13,639 bases of DNA, taken from Patescibacteria group bacterium (GTDB taxonomy: Bacteria > Patescibacteriota > Andersenbacteria > UBA10190). Shown here piece after piece: positions 6,654 to 12,970 of the stretch. The position numbers and the translations under genes were made by a program. The stretch lies in NCBI GenBank assembly GCA_022574795.1, contig JACZRJ010000005.1, positions 1-13,639 of the forward strand, written 5' to 3'. A model generated the notes under the pieces. It searched no databases. It saw nothing but the letters and a program-made list of their open reading frames with translations, and was not told the DNA's origin. Position 1 is the stretch's first letter. Every line of letters begins with the position of its first letter.

Positions 6654-7802
6654 CTATGTTGAACCGAGCTGGCGGTACAGCTCGGTTATTTTTTTGATTT
6701 GCTGCTGCCACTCGAAATTATTCCGGACGTGTTTTTGGCCTTGCTGGCCCAACGTCTGCCTGAGTTTGTCGTTCTTGAGCACGGTAATGAGATGTTGAGA
6801 CAATTCGGAGTGAGTACTAAAGAGCAAACCGCCAAGGTTGTGCGGGGCGACAAAAGGAACTGCCGCAATATTTCGAGCTACCACCGGTGTACCGGCAGCC
6901 ATGGCCTCGGCGAGAACAAGGCCAAAGGCTTCATAGTGCGAAGGATGAACTAGCAGCTTGGCGTGTTGGTAGGCAGCAATTAACTCCTCGTCAGACAAGC
7001 GGCCGAGGAAGTGTACCTGCTTGGTCAGGCCATGTTTTTTGACTAGCTTTTCTAATTGCTGCTTGGCACCAAAATCCTCACCAACTATGGCTAGGTTGGT
7101 AGCCGGTCGTTGTTGTAAGACGATGGGCAGGGCGGTAATTACATCTGCCAAGCCTTTGCCGGTGGCGAGCCGGGAGACAGACAAAATTACTTCCTGGCTG
7201 AGTCCTCGTGGCTCAAAAGGATTGGGGCGTGGGGCCTGGTACTTTTGGCTGTCGACACCGGGCGGGATTAGCGCGAATCGTTTGACGGGCAGGCCGGCAG
7301 ACTCAATGAGGGCTTGTTCTTGGGGCGAGATAACAACCACCACATCGGCTAGGGCAAAGGTGGTGCGACCATAGGTTTTCTGATACAGCTGCCAATGAGG
7401 TTTTTGGCGAGTTGCGTTGTGGTAGTACATCGGATGGAAAATGAAGGGCAGGTTGTGTTTGGCTGCATAACGAGCGGCGACATCGGCCGGCTGATACCAA
7501 AAGCTATAACCATGAATCAGGTCGGGGGCGTGGTGGCCTAAGTAATAGGGTAAGGCTTGAAGACGAGGATACGATAGTAGCGGGGTGCTGGCGTGGTGCA
7601 GGCGCTGAAGGTATGGCGGATCATCAAGGAGGAGGTTCGGGTCTAGCTCGGTGATGGGCCCATGGGTTCTCATGGTGCTGCTTAAGACTCGTACATCGTG
7701 CCCGGCATCGCTGTTGAGGGTACGCTCAACAATTTCCTGGACGTACCGCTCAACACCGCCAGTGGCGGGAGGGTACCGTAAGCAGGTGTGGACAATGCGC
7801 AT
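6654..7802 (-). CDS. GT4 family glycosyltransferase
   Basis: GT4 enzyme of 382 aa with complete landmarks. MRIVHTCLRYPPATGGVERYV is at the N-terminus, where the GGVE loop is typical. VVVISPQEQALI lies at 155-166, the donor-domain start VILSVSRLATGKG at 205-217, LAIVGEDFG at 237-245, and the E-x7-E pair E291/E299 sits in SHYEAFGLVLAEAMAAGTPVVA. The start ATG lies 12 nt after the stop of the WaaE-like GT2 gene, with no clear Shine-Dalgarno site between, which suggests one transcript. The last codons contain the stem-loop that acts as terminator for the opposing small gene, so the two 3' ends are functionally interlocked. The minus-strand operon would have to read through the antisense of that small gene to reach the next GT9 gene. 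Donor and acceptor sugars are unknown. Confidence 0.92.
   Translation of the reverse strand: MRIVHTCLRYPPATGGVERYVQEIVERTLNSDAGHDVRVLSSTMRTHGPITELDPNLLLDDPPYLQRLHHASTPLLSYPRLQALPYYLGHHAPDLIHGYSFWYQPADVAARYAAKHNLPFIFHPMYYHNATRQKPHWQLYQKTYGRTTFALADVVVVISPQEQALIESAGLPVKRFALIPPGVDSQKYQAPRPNPFEPRGLSQEVILSVSRLATGKGLADVITALPIVLQQRPATNLAIVGEDFGAKQQLEKLVKKHGLTKQVHFLGRLSDEELIAAYQHAKLLVHPSHYEAFGLVLAEAMAAGTPVVARNIAAVPFVAPHNLGGLLFSTHSELSQHLITVLKNDKLRQTLGQQGQKHVRNNFEWQQQIKKITELYRQLGST
6662..6695 (+). terminator. Intrinsic terminator of the 6199-6648 gene
   Basis: A perfect 9-bp stem AACCGAGCT (6662-6670) pairs with AGCTCGGTT (6679-6687) around an 8-nt loop and is followed by A and seven T residues (6689-6695). 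It lies 13 nt after the TAG of the plus-strand gene. On the minus strand the stem is not followed by a T-run, so it is directional. It sits within the last codons of the opposing GT4 gene. Confidence 0.85.
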
Positions 7803-7814
7803 ACGCTATATTTG

Positions 7815-8606
7815 TTATGCTGCCAAATATTTTCGAGCCATTTCCCACTCGTAGTAGGCCGACAGGACGCTCCAGATAAAGCCGGCGTAGCCATCAAGAC
7901 AGCCGCGTCGATAGAAATATAATTTGAGGAATTGCTTGATCGATAGTTGGTACGGCAGCAGCCATGATTTAGTTACTGGTTTACCGGAGCGATGGCGGGA
8001 GGTGTTGCTCATTTCCTCAGCGTCCAGCGAAGTGTAGTGATGCATTTTTTTTAAGTACGAGGCGATTGACTGGTGTGAGAAGTGGGTTAGCGGAGCAGTT
8101 AGTATCGTGGAATTTCTGCCGCCCAATTTCAGCAGCGAGCCGCTGGTGGCTACCACCTGTTCGTGGATGGCGGCGGCGGTCCAGTGTCCGGCTGATTTTC
8201 TGAAGAGGCGCGGATTGTGACCATAGAGATGGGTCATTCTTTTGCCCAAAAATACGGTGACAATGCGCAGCCAATAAAAGTCTACCGAGGAGGCTGGCTG
8301 GTTAGGGCTCTGAGAATTAATAACCTGCTTGATTTCTTGCGCTAGGTTGGGCGTTAGTTCTTCATCAGCGTCGATGAACAAAACCCAGTCACCCTGGGCG
8401 GCAGCTAAACCAACGTTTTTTTGCGGTCCATACCCAAGCCAGTCTTGTCTGATTACTCTGGCGCCAAGCTGCGTCGCGATAGCTCGAGTTTTATCGGTAC
8501 TGTTGCTATCAACCACGATGGTTTCGTCGGCCACAGTTAGGCTGCGCAAAGCGCGAGCGATTGTCCCCGCTTCATTTTTGGTAATTAGTATGGCGGATAG
8601 TTTCAT
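7815..8606 (-). CDS. GT2 family glycosyltransferase, WaaE/KdtX-like
   Basis: Inverting GT-A glycosyltransferase of family GT2, 263 aa, in the group of LPS-core enzymes called WaaE or KdtX. It begins MKLSAILITKNEAGTIARAL and continues ETIVVDSNSTDKT (28-40). The metal-binding D-x-D is FIDADEE (D79, D81). The acceptor region has NPRLFRKS, and the C-terminus FYRRGCLDGYAGFIWSVLSAYYEWEMARKYL matches the hydrophobic tail typical of this group, which may lie on the membrane. In LPS-making bacteria WaaE adds glucose to the heptose core; the sugar used here is not known. The start ATG overlaps the stop of the deacetylase gene in an ATGA, a strong sign of translational coupling. It is followed 12 nt later by a GT4 gene. 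Confidence 0.9.
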   Translation of the reverse strand: MKLSAILITKNEAGTIARALRSLTVADETIVVDSNSTDKTRAIATQLGARVIRQDWLGYGPQKNVGLAAAQGDWVLFIDADEELTPNLAQEIKQVINSQSPNQPASSVDFYWLRIVTVFLGKRMTHLYGHNPRLFRKSAGHWTAAAIHEQVVATSGSLLKLGGRNSTILTAPLTHFSHQSIASYLKKMHHYTSLDAEEMSNTSRHRSGKPVTKSWLLPYQLSIKQFLKLYFYRRGCLDGYAGFIWSVLSAYYEWEMARKYLAA

Positions 8607-9298
8607 AGGCGACTTCGCTGGATGACAGTTTGAATAGTTTCGACGGCCAGGGGAAGACGGGCAACGAAGGAGACGTGCCGCTTAAAGTCCGCGAAGGGTA
8701 CGCTGTGACTGGCGTTAGTTTTCCGCTCGGCGGTATGGATGAGATGATAGGTTTCAATCAACCAGGAATTGGTTAGCCAGGCATAGAGCGCCAGGGCGTT
8801 GGCGCGGAACACCGAAAAGTTTCGCCGGGTAAAATTAAATGACTTAAGACGTAAAGGATCAGCCGGGGAGAGGCTCTCCAGGCCACGGACTACAGTGCGA
8901 GCTGCCAGATAGTGTTTAGCCGCCGCGCTGGCAACAGTGTCGTTGAAGGCACCACCGGGATATACCAAGGTGGTGGTGTTGAGCTTAGTGTGGGGTTCTT
9001 TGAGCTGGTGCTCTAATTGCTCGGCGGCGAGGGTAGTTAGGTCGAGATGATTAATCGAGTGAGCGGCAATTTCGTGCCCGCGTTGTTGGAGACTTAACCA
9101 ATCGTTGAGCGGCGCGGTCGGTTGATGCTCGGTTTTAGAGATGACGTGTTCATCCAAAGGAATGGCAAAGACCCCGGGCAGCTGGTAGTGATCGAGTAGG
9201 GGAACAACGTGCTGGTAAATTTCCTGGTAGCCGTCGTCAAAGACAAAGCTGATTGAGCCTCTAGCTACGCCTGTGCCAAATTGGTGATGGGACGGCAT
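8603..9298 (-). CDS. Polysaccharide deacetylase (NodB/CE4 family)
   Basis: Probable metal-dependent carbohydrate N-deacetylase of the NodB-homology family CE4, 231 aa. Motif 1 is FVFDDGY with D21 and D22 as base and metal ligand. Motif 2 is HSINH, giving metal ligands H80 and H84. A motif-3-like LVYPGGAFND follows at 111-120. An LxxRGHEIAAH lead-in is typical. It has no signal peptide or anchor, so it probably acts in the cytoplasm or at the inner face of the membrane on a lipid-linked or oligosaccharide intermediate, unlike secreted peptidoglycan deacetylases. The gene ends in an ATGA overlap with the WaaE-like GT2 gene, which suggests the two act on the same intermediate. Nineteen nt separate it from the gene upstream. 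The residues after about 150 are less typical and may form a substrate-specific extension. Confidence 0.88.
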   Translation of the reverse strand: MPSHHQFGTGVARGSISFVFDDGYQEIYQHVVPLLDHYQLPGVFAIPLDEHVISKTEHQPTAPLNDWLSLQQRGHEIAAHSINHLDLTTLAAEQLEHQLKEPHTKLNTTTLVYPGGAFNDTVASAAAKHYLAARTVVRGLESLSPADPLRLKSFNFTRRNFSVFRANALALYAWLTNSWLIETYHLIHTAERKTNASHSVPFADFKRHVSFVARLPLAVETIQTVIQRSRL

Positions 9299-9317
9299 GG
9301 TTGGCGATAAGAGGCAA

Positions 9318-10529
9318 TTATTGAGCTATCTTCTTGATCAGGTCAAGCAGTCGCTTCGAGGAAGAACCGTCAGTATAGGTGATAAGGCTGCGGATAGTAG
9401 CAGCTCGCTCAGCTGATTTATGCTCGGGATGGTCGAGATAGTTGTTGATTGTCGGAATAAGTTGGCTAGCGCGCTTGACGAGGGTGGTGCCGCCGCTGCT
9501 AGTGAGGTAACGGTAGTGTTGGCTGAAATCTCGATACACCCTCGATCGACGCCAGCGCCACCAGTCGAAGCGACGCCCGTAGGTAATGTTGATGACGGGC
9601 GTGTCGGCTAGCATTGATTCGAGGGCGACGGTGGAGGAGTGGTTGACTAGAATGTCAGCATGCTTGAAAAGCGCTACTAATAGGTATATTTCCGTTAGGG
9701 TTGGTAGATAGTGCCAATCGGGGGCTGGGGCCTTAGCGCGATAACCAAATGAATAGCGGGTTGGTATGCCTAAGTCTTTTATTTTTTGGTGCTTGCTGAT
9801 ATCACCACCGGGATGAACGGAAGCATAGATATCAACTGGTTGGCTGAGACGCTGGTTCTGTTTAGCCTTAAGGATTTGTTTGATGATGTAGTAAAAGGGG
9901 TAGAGCTCGGTGGTACCAGCGTGGATGAGGCGGTTCTCGGGGTTTGGTAGTTTTAGATAGGCGTAGAGTTCTTCGCGGCTAGGAATCTTGTCATGATGGC
10001 TAAAATAGTCCAAGCGAGGTGATCCGACTATGGTGATGCGGCTAGCAGAAAGTTCAGGAAATACTTTCAGCACGTGGTCATAGTTTTGCTGGTTCCAGAC
10101 GGCCAGGTAATCTGGTAGAGCATAGTCGCTGCTAGGCTTACTAACGGGAGTAGTATGGTGGCCAAAGCGTTTGAGGTGCTCCATTTTAAAGATATTGTCC
10201 CAACTGGCTACGAAAGTGCAGGTTGGTATGTGGTATCGCTTAGCGGCTCGGATAATTGGGGGGTCGAGGGGATCAAGGCCGATGGTGGGTGTGACCACAA
10301 CATCTGGCCGTACTTTCTGCAGCAAGGAGTCATGTCCAGCCTGGTCTTTGGGGTTACTGAGGAAGTGGTATTTCTGGCTATAGTCGGGAAACAGCACCTG
10401 GCTGTGCTCAGCTGCTGGTGAAATAACATAGACATTAGTGACCGTTGAGTCTTGATCCAAGAGCGGCTTAAGCGGCAGCAAGAGCTCGCGGGCGTTGTAG
10501 CCTGAGGGTGCCGAGATAGCGATTTTCAT
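9318..10529 (-). CDS. GT-B-like surface polysaccharide transferase (glycerophosphotransferase-like)
   Basis: 403 aa from the ATG at 10529. The frame extends upstream to 10583, but that would run into the preceding gene, whereas ATG at 10529 lies 5 nt after that gene's stop and begins directly with the strand MKIAISAPSGYNA. The fold looks like two Rossmann domains. Landmarks are RPDVVVTPTIG (74-84), TFVASWDNI (105-113), YLAVWNQQNYDHV (141-153), ITIVGSPRLDY (165-175), ASVHPGGD (236-243) and the strongest signature, ADILVNHSSTVALESMLADTPVINI (291-315). That last motif is shared by CDP-glycerol glycerophosphotransferase-like and related capsule enzymes, in which the serine/threonine patch contacts donor phosphate. 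A WWRWRR patch near 323-328 is unusually basic and aromatic and could contact membrane or lipid carrier. Whether it moves a sugar or a polyol phosphate cannot be decided. Confidence 0.75.
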   Translation of the reverse strand: MKIAISAPSGYNARELLLPLKPLLDQDSTVTNVYVISPAAEHSQVLFPDYSQKYHFLSNPKDQAGHDSLLQKVRPDVVVTPTIGLDPLDPPIIRAAKRYHIPTCTFVASWDNIFKMEHLKRFGHHTTPVSKPSSDYALPDYLAVWNQQNYDHVLKVFPELSASRITIVGSPRLDYFSHHDKIPSREELYAYLKLPNPENRLIHAGTTELYPFYYIIKQILKAKQNQRLSQPVDIYASVHPGGDISKHQKIKDLGIPTRYSFGYRAKAPAPDWHYLPTLTEIYLLVALFKHADILVNHSSTVALESMLADTPVINITYGRRFDWWRWRRSRVYRDFSQHYRYLTSSGGTTLVKRASQLIPTINNYLDHPEHKSAERAATIRSLITYTDGSSSKRLLDLIKKIAQ

Positions 10530-10534
10530 GGTTT

Positions 10535-11257
10535 TTATTTGCCAAATAGGCGCAGTCGCCACACCAGCCAAAAGGCTTCCCACATTATTGACCTGCTCAT
10601 TTTTGACTGCCCGAGACGTCGTTCGGTGAAAATAATTGACACTTCCACGATCTTGGCACCTTTCTTCCAGGCTCGGTGACTCATGACTATTTGAAAACCG
10701 TACCCGTCGGCATGTACCGTGCTGAAGTCAATGCTCTTAAGCAATTCTGCCGACCAGGCCCTAAATCCCCCGGTGGTGTCCTTGAGAGGAATGGAGGTAA
10801 CAACCCGCGCGTAGAAATTAGCTGCGGTACTTAACAAGAGTCGACTCAGGGGCCAATTAACCACACTGATACCCTCCGCGTAGCGGGAGCCGATAACCAT
10901 GTCGCTAGACTCCAGTTGCTTAAATAAACGGGGGACATCCTGTGGATCGTGCGAAAAATCAGCATCCATTTGGAGGATTGCATCAGCTCCTTGTTCAAGG
11001 GCATGACTAAAGCCGTGAATGTAGGCCCGTCCTAAGCCGGCCTTACCTGGTCGTACGATCAGGCGAAGATTGTTGTGGGTAGCCTGCAACTTGCGAACGA
11101 TGTCAGCGGTGCCATCAGGGGAGTTGTCGTCGACAATTAGAATCTTTAGCCCAGGCAGGGGCAGGGCCGTGAGCTGTTTAATCATTTCGGGGATATTGTC
11201 GACCTCGTTATAGGTGGGGATGACTACCCAGGGGCTGGTGGGGCTCTTGTTGCTCAT
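10535..11257 (-). CDS. Polyprenyl-phosphate mannosyltransferase, DPM1-like (GT2)
   Basis: 240 aa from the ATG at 11257, which overlaps the preceding stop as ATGA; a longer upstream frame to 11311 lies inside the previous gene and is not favoured. This is a GT-A enzyme of the dolichyl/polyprenyl-phosphate mannose synthase group. It should transfer mannose or a similar hexose from GDP- or UDP-sugar to polyprenyl phosphate, making a lipid-linked donor. Motifs in order are VVIPTYNE (11-18), VDDNSPDGT (42-50), the metal-binding MDADFSHDP (97-105), GSRYAEG (123-129), DTTGGFRAW (160-168) and the FTERRLGQSKM region (210-220). It stops soon after LRLFGK and lacks the C-terminal membrane domain (GtrA-like) fused to some bacterial members, so it resembles the short soluble form. 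The group call is strong; the exact sugar is inferred from the family. Confidence 0.92.
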   Translation of the reverse strand: MSNKSPTSPWVVIPTYNEVDNIPEMIKQLTALPLPGLKILIVDDNSPDGTADIVRKLQATHNNLRLIVRPGKAGLGRAYIHGFSHALEQGADAILQMDADFSHDPQDVPRLFKQLESSDMVIGSRYAEGISVVNWPLSRLLLSTAANFYARVVTSIPLKDTTGGFRAWSAELLKSIDFSTVHADGYGFQIVMSHRAWKKGAKIVEVSIIFTERRLGQSKMSRSIMWEAFWLVWRLRLFGK

Positions 11258-12348
11258 ATCATCTCTTGTAACACACTCATAACTTCCTCGACAGTGATAA
11301 CTGCCAAGCAACTCTTGGTGCTCTGTCTACCTGGCTTGCCCCAGTCCTGATAGTGCTGGGAGGCCCTCTGGGCGGGCGTCAGCTGGGTGGCTGGTTGAGG
11401 GCTTTTGAGCATTGTCATTGTGCCCGGGGATGGGCCCAGCAGGGTGCGATGTTTTTTGGTTACCTTGGTAATGTGGGGATTTAAAAAGTACGCTGGCGCG
11501 GCGCGGTGGAGAGGCTGATCACAATACAGCGTGAGGGTAGGCAGGCCAACAGCGGCGGCAAAATGAAGCGGGCCGGACAACACGCCAAGGCCAACATCAC
11601 ATAGTGAGAGCGTGGCGATGTTTTCCCGCAGGGATAGTGGTCGGCCCTCGAAGGTGGGAACGTGTTTGGCGCCAAACCAAAGAGGGGCGACCCCATAGCG
11701 TTCGGTAATTGCGGTAGCCAATGAAGCAGCTTTGCTTGGATCCCACCCTCTGGTGGTCGTGCCCGCCAGTCCCTCAAGAAGTACCAGGCGTGGTCGAGGA
11801 GCGTCTTGCATGACCTGTCTGGCCACCTGTAGATCGTGCTCGGTGAGATACAGTTGATAGTTACTGAAGGTTTCGTTAGCCAGGCCGACGGTTTGGTAGA
11901 TTTTCTTAATCGGGTTGTCGTTCATCTTCAAGCCAAAGTCTAACTCAAAAACATCGTCATAATTGCCGGAGGATTTTTGCTGCTGGTAATATTCGCTGCT
12001 CCAGGTGGCAAAGCGCTGACCGTCTTCTTCGCAGATTGTTTTATTGAGCGAGAGCTTGGTGTCATGCCAATGTACCAGCTCGTCGATATGAGGATTTGTC
12101 ATCATTAGGTGGAGGCTGAAACCACCTTGGTTACGATTACCCCACTTCGCTTGGCGAGCTACTCGGGGCAGGCCCCCGCTGTCTTTTTGAGACCAGTTAA
12201 AAGTCCAGCTGTTCTCTTTGTAGCCCCAGGCAGTCACGAAGGTGAGGTGGCAAGCGGGATATTTTTTTTTGAGCATGGCCAGGACGGGCGGCACAAAAAA
12301 GACCAGGTCGCCCATGTTGCCGACGTGTTTGATCAGGAATCGTGGCAT
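11254..12348 (-). CDS. GT9 family-like glycosyltransferase, divergent
   Basis: 364-aa GT-B protein of the heptosyltransferase-like GT9 group. The first loop KHVGNMGDLVFFVPPVLAMLKKKYP (7-31) has the family Asp (D14). The donor domain has VLLEGLAGTTTRGWDPSKAA (189-208), APLWFGAK (221-228) and CDVGLGVLSGPLHFAAAVGLPTLTLY (250-275). In the last motif the usual Asp before SGP is Leu257, although SGP and H262 are kept. The middle region is longer and more polar than in classical heptosyltransferases, and the C-terminus (about 276-345) is proline- and basic-rich with a KKHRTLLGPSPGTM stretch. It is the first gene of the minus-strand series and overlaps the next by 4 nt. No clear Shine-Dalgarno site or convincing minus-strand promoter is seen. 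Its substrate is unknown. Confidence 0.82.
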   Translation of the reverse strand: MPRFLIKHVGNMGDLVFFVPPVLAMLKKKYPACHLTFVTAWGYKENSWTFNWSQKDSGGLPRVARQAKWGNRNQGGFSLHLMMTNPHIDELVHWHDTKLSLNKTICEEDGQRFATWSSEYYQQQKSSGNYDDVFELDFGLKMNDNPIKKIYQTVGLANETFSNYQLYLTEHDLQVARQVMQDAPRPRLVLLEGLAGTTTRGWDPSKAASLATAITERYGVAPLWFGAKHVPTFEGRPLSLRENIATLSLCDVGLGVLSGPLHFAAAVGLPTLTLYCDQPLHRAAPAYFLNPHITKVTKKHRTLLGPSPGTMTMLKSPQPATQLTPAQRASQHYQDWGKPGRQSTKSCLAVITVEEVMSVLQEMI

Positions 12349-12381
12349 GACGGTAGCGTAAACGTACGGCGGTTAATTGCA

Positions 12382-12401
12382 ACTTTAAAAGTGGTCTAGA
12401 C
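12382..12401. promoter_or_regulatory. Possible palindromic operator in a divergent intergenic region
   Basis: The 199-nt gap between the divergent GT9 gene and the small secreted-protein gene holds two adjacent palindromes. One is ACTTT-A-AAAGT (12382-12392) and the other is GTCTAGAC (12394-12401). They lie 34-53 nt upstream of the GT9 start codon, where a repressor could act on the minus-strand promoter. This is a weak call, since short palindromes occur by chance. Confidence 0.25.
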
Positions 12402-12446
12402 TTGTCCAATTTTGCATTCACCTGACACCTGCCGAGGGTGTTGGTC

Positions 12447-12475
12447 TTGACAGGGGATAATATATAAGGTATGTT
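12447..12475 (+). promoter_or_regulatory. Putative sigma70-type promoter for the 12548-12874 gene
   Basis: A perfect -35 box TTGACA (12447-12452), a 17-nt AT-rich spacer containing ATAATATATAA, and a -10 box TATGTT (12470-12475, 4 of 6 matches). Transcription would begin near 12482, giving a leader of about 66 nt. The architecture matches the promoter of the other inverted small gene at 6087. The AT-rich spacer also reads as a -10-like sequence on the other strand, so a divergent promoter for the GT9 operon here is possible. Confidence 0.6.
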
Positions 12476-12534
12476 ACTTTTTGGGTTAGGTTGTTCGTTA
12501 CAATTTTCAGTTATTTCACTCACTCTTAGCACTT

Positions 12535-12540
12535 AGGGAG
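12535..12540 (+). promoter_or_regulatory. Ribosome binding site
   Basis: AGGGAG lies 7 nt before the ATG at 12548 and supports that start, which also places a signal peptide exactly at the N-terminus. Confidence 0.65.
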
Positions 12541-12547
12541 TCTAGAG

Positions 12548-12874
12548 ATGAAATCTTTGCTACAACTTGTTATAGTTCTGGGCTTGTGCTTAGGGTTCCC
12601 TTCACCTGAGGGACACAGTACGGACCAGGTAAGTTTTGAGGAGAAACCTGTGGAGCTCGGTGCGACAAAAGTATTTGATGATCCGTTGAGGATGCCAGGT
12701 GAAAAAGCGACTACCATGACAACGATTAGTGTCCAGATAAGCCTGCCAAATCCCGTTATGCAAGTGTCATGTGGCGCAAATGGAGAGCTGTGGATCAGTA
12801 GCGGTGGAGAGCCACCGAAACTGGTTTGGCCAGTCGACAAACACGAGGAGCTAGGCGAGCCGACAACGAAATAA
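12548..12874 (+). CDS. Small predicted secreted protein, unknown function
   Basis: 108 aa. The N-terminus MKSLLQLVIVLGLCLGF is a clear signal peptide with one basic residue and a hydrophobic core. Cleavage is likely around residues 19-24 (PSPEGHS), leaving a mature chain of about 85 residues. Cys14 lies inside the hydrophobic core, but the preceding residue is Leu, so a lipobox is not supported. The mature part is acidic at first (FEEKPVELGA), then has beta-like stretches TISVQISLPNP (59-69), MQVSCGANGELWISSG (71-86) and PKLVWPV (90-96), with a single Cys75. No transmembrane segment follows. It has its own promoter, Shine-Dalgarno site and terminator, and lies alone in plus orientation among minus-strand glycan genes. 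I do not recognise the family; a small surface or extracellular beta-rich protein is the most that can be said. Confidence 0.65.
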   Translation: MKSLLQLVIVLGLCLGFPSPEGHSTDQVSFEEKPVELGATKVFDDPLRMPGEKATTMTTISVQISLPNPVMQVSCGANGELWISSGGEPPKLVWPVDKHEELGEPTTK

Positions 12875-12943
12875 AATTAGGAGAAGACTAGGAAAACTAG
12901 TTGCAAAAAACCCAGACCAAATACGCATATCTCTTGTTCATTT

Positions 12944-12969
12944 AAAGCCCAAAGGAGTGGGCTTTTTTT
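12944..12969 (+). terminator. Intrinsic terminator of the 12548-12874 gene
   Basis: An 8-bp stem AAAGCCCA (12944-12951) pairs with TGGGCTTT (12958-12965) around a 6-nt loop, with a seven-T run (12963-12969) that overlaps the end of the stem. It lies about 70 nt after the stop codon and directly abuts the end of the opposing glycosyltransferase-like gene (stop at 12971). The minus-strand copy has only a short T-run, so it would work weakly, if at all, for that gene. Confidence 0.85.
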
Positions 12970-12970
12970 C

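Noticed and set aside
10530..10583. Upstream extension of the 9318-10529 gene to an ATG at 10583
   Set aside because: It would overlap the DPM1-like gene by about 49 nt and adds residues unlike the family. The ATG at 10529 begins exactly at the first beta strand.
11258..11311. Upstream extension of the DPM1-like gene to a start at 11311
   Set aside because: The extension lies inside the preceding GT9 gene in another frame. The ATGA overlap at 11254-11257 is a typical coupled start.
12901..12945. Possible 14-codon TTG-started peptide after the small secreted-protein gene
   Set aside because: Its start is non-ATG with only a weak AGGA upstream, and it ends in the terminator stem. At this length it is likely to occur by chance.
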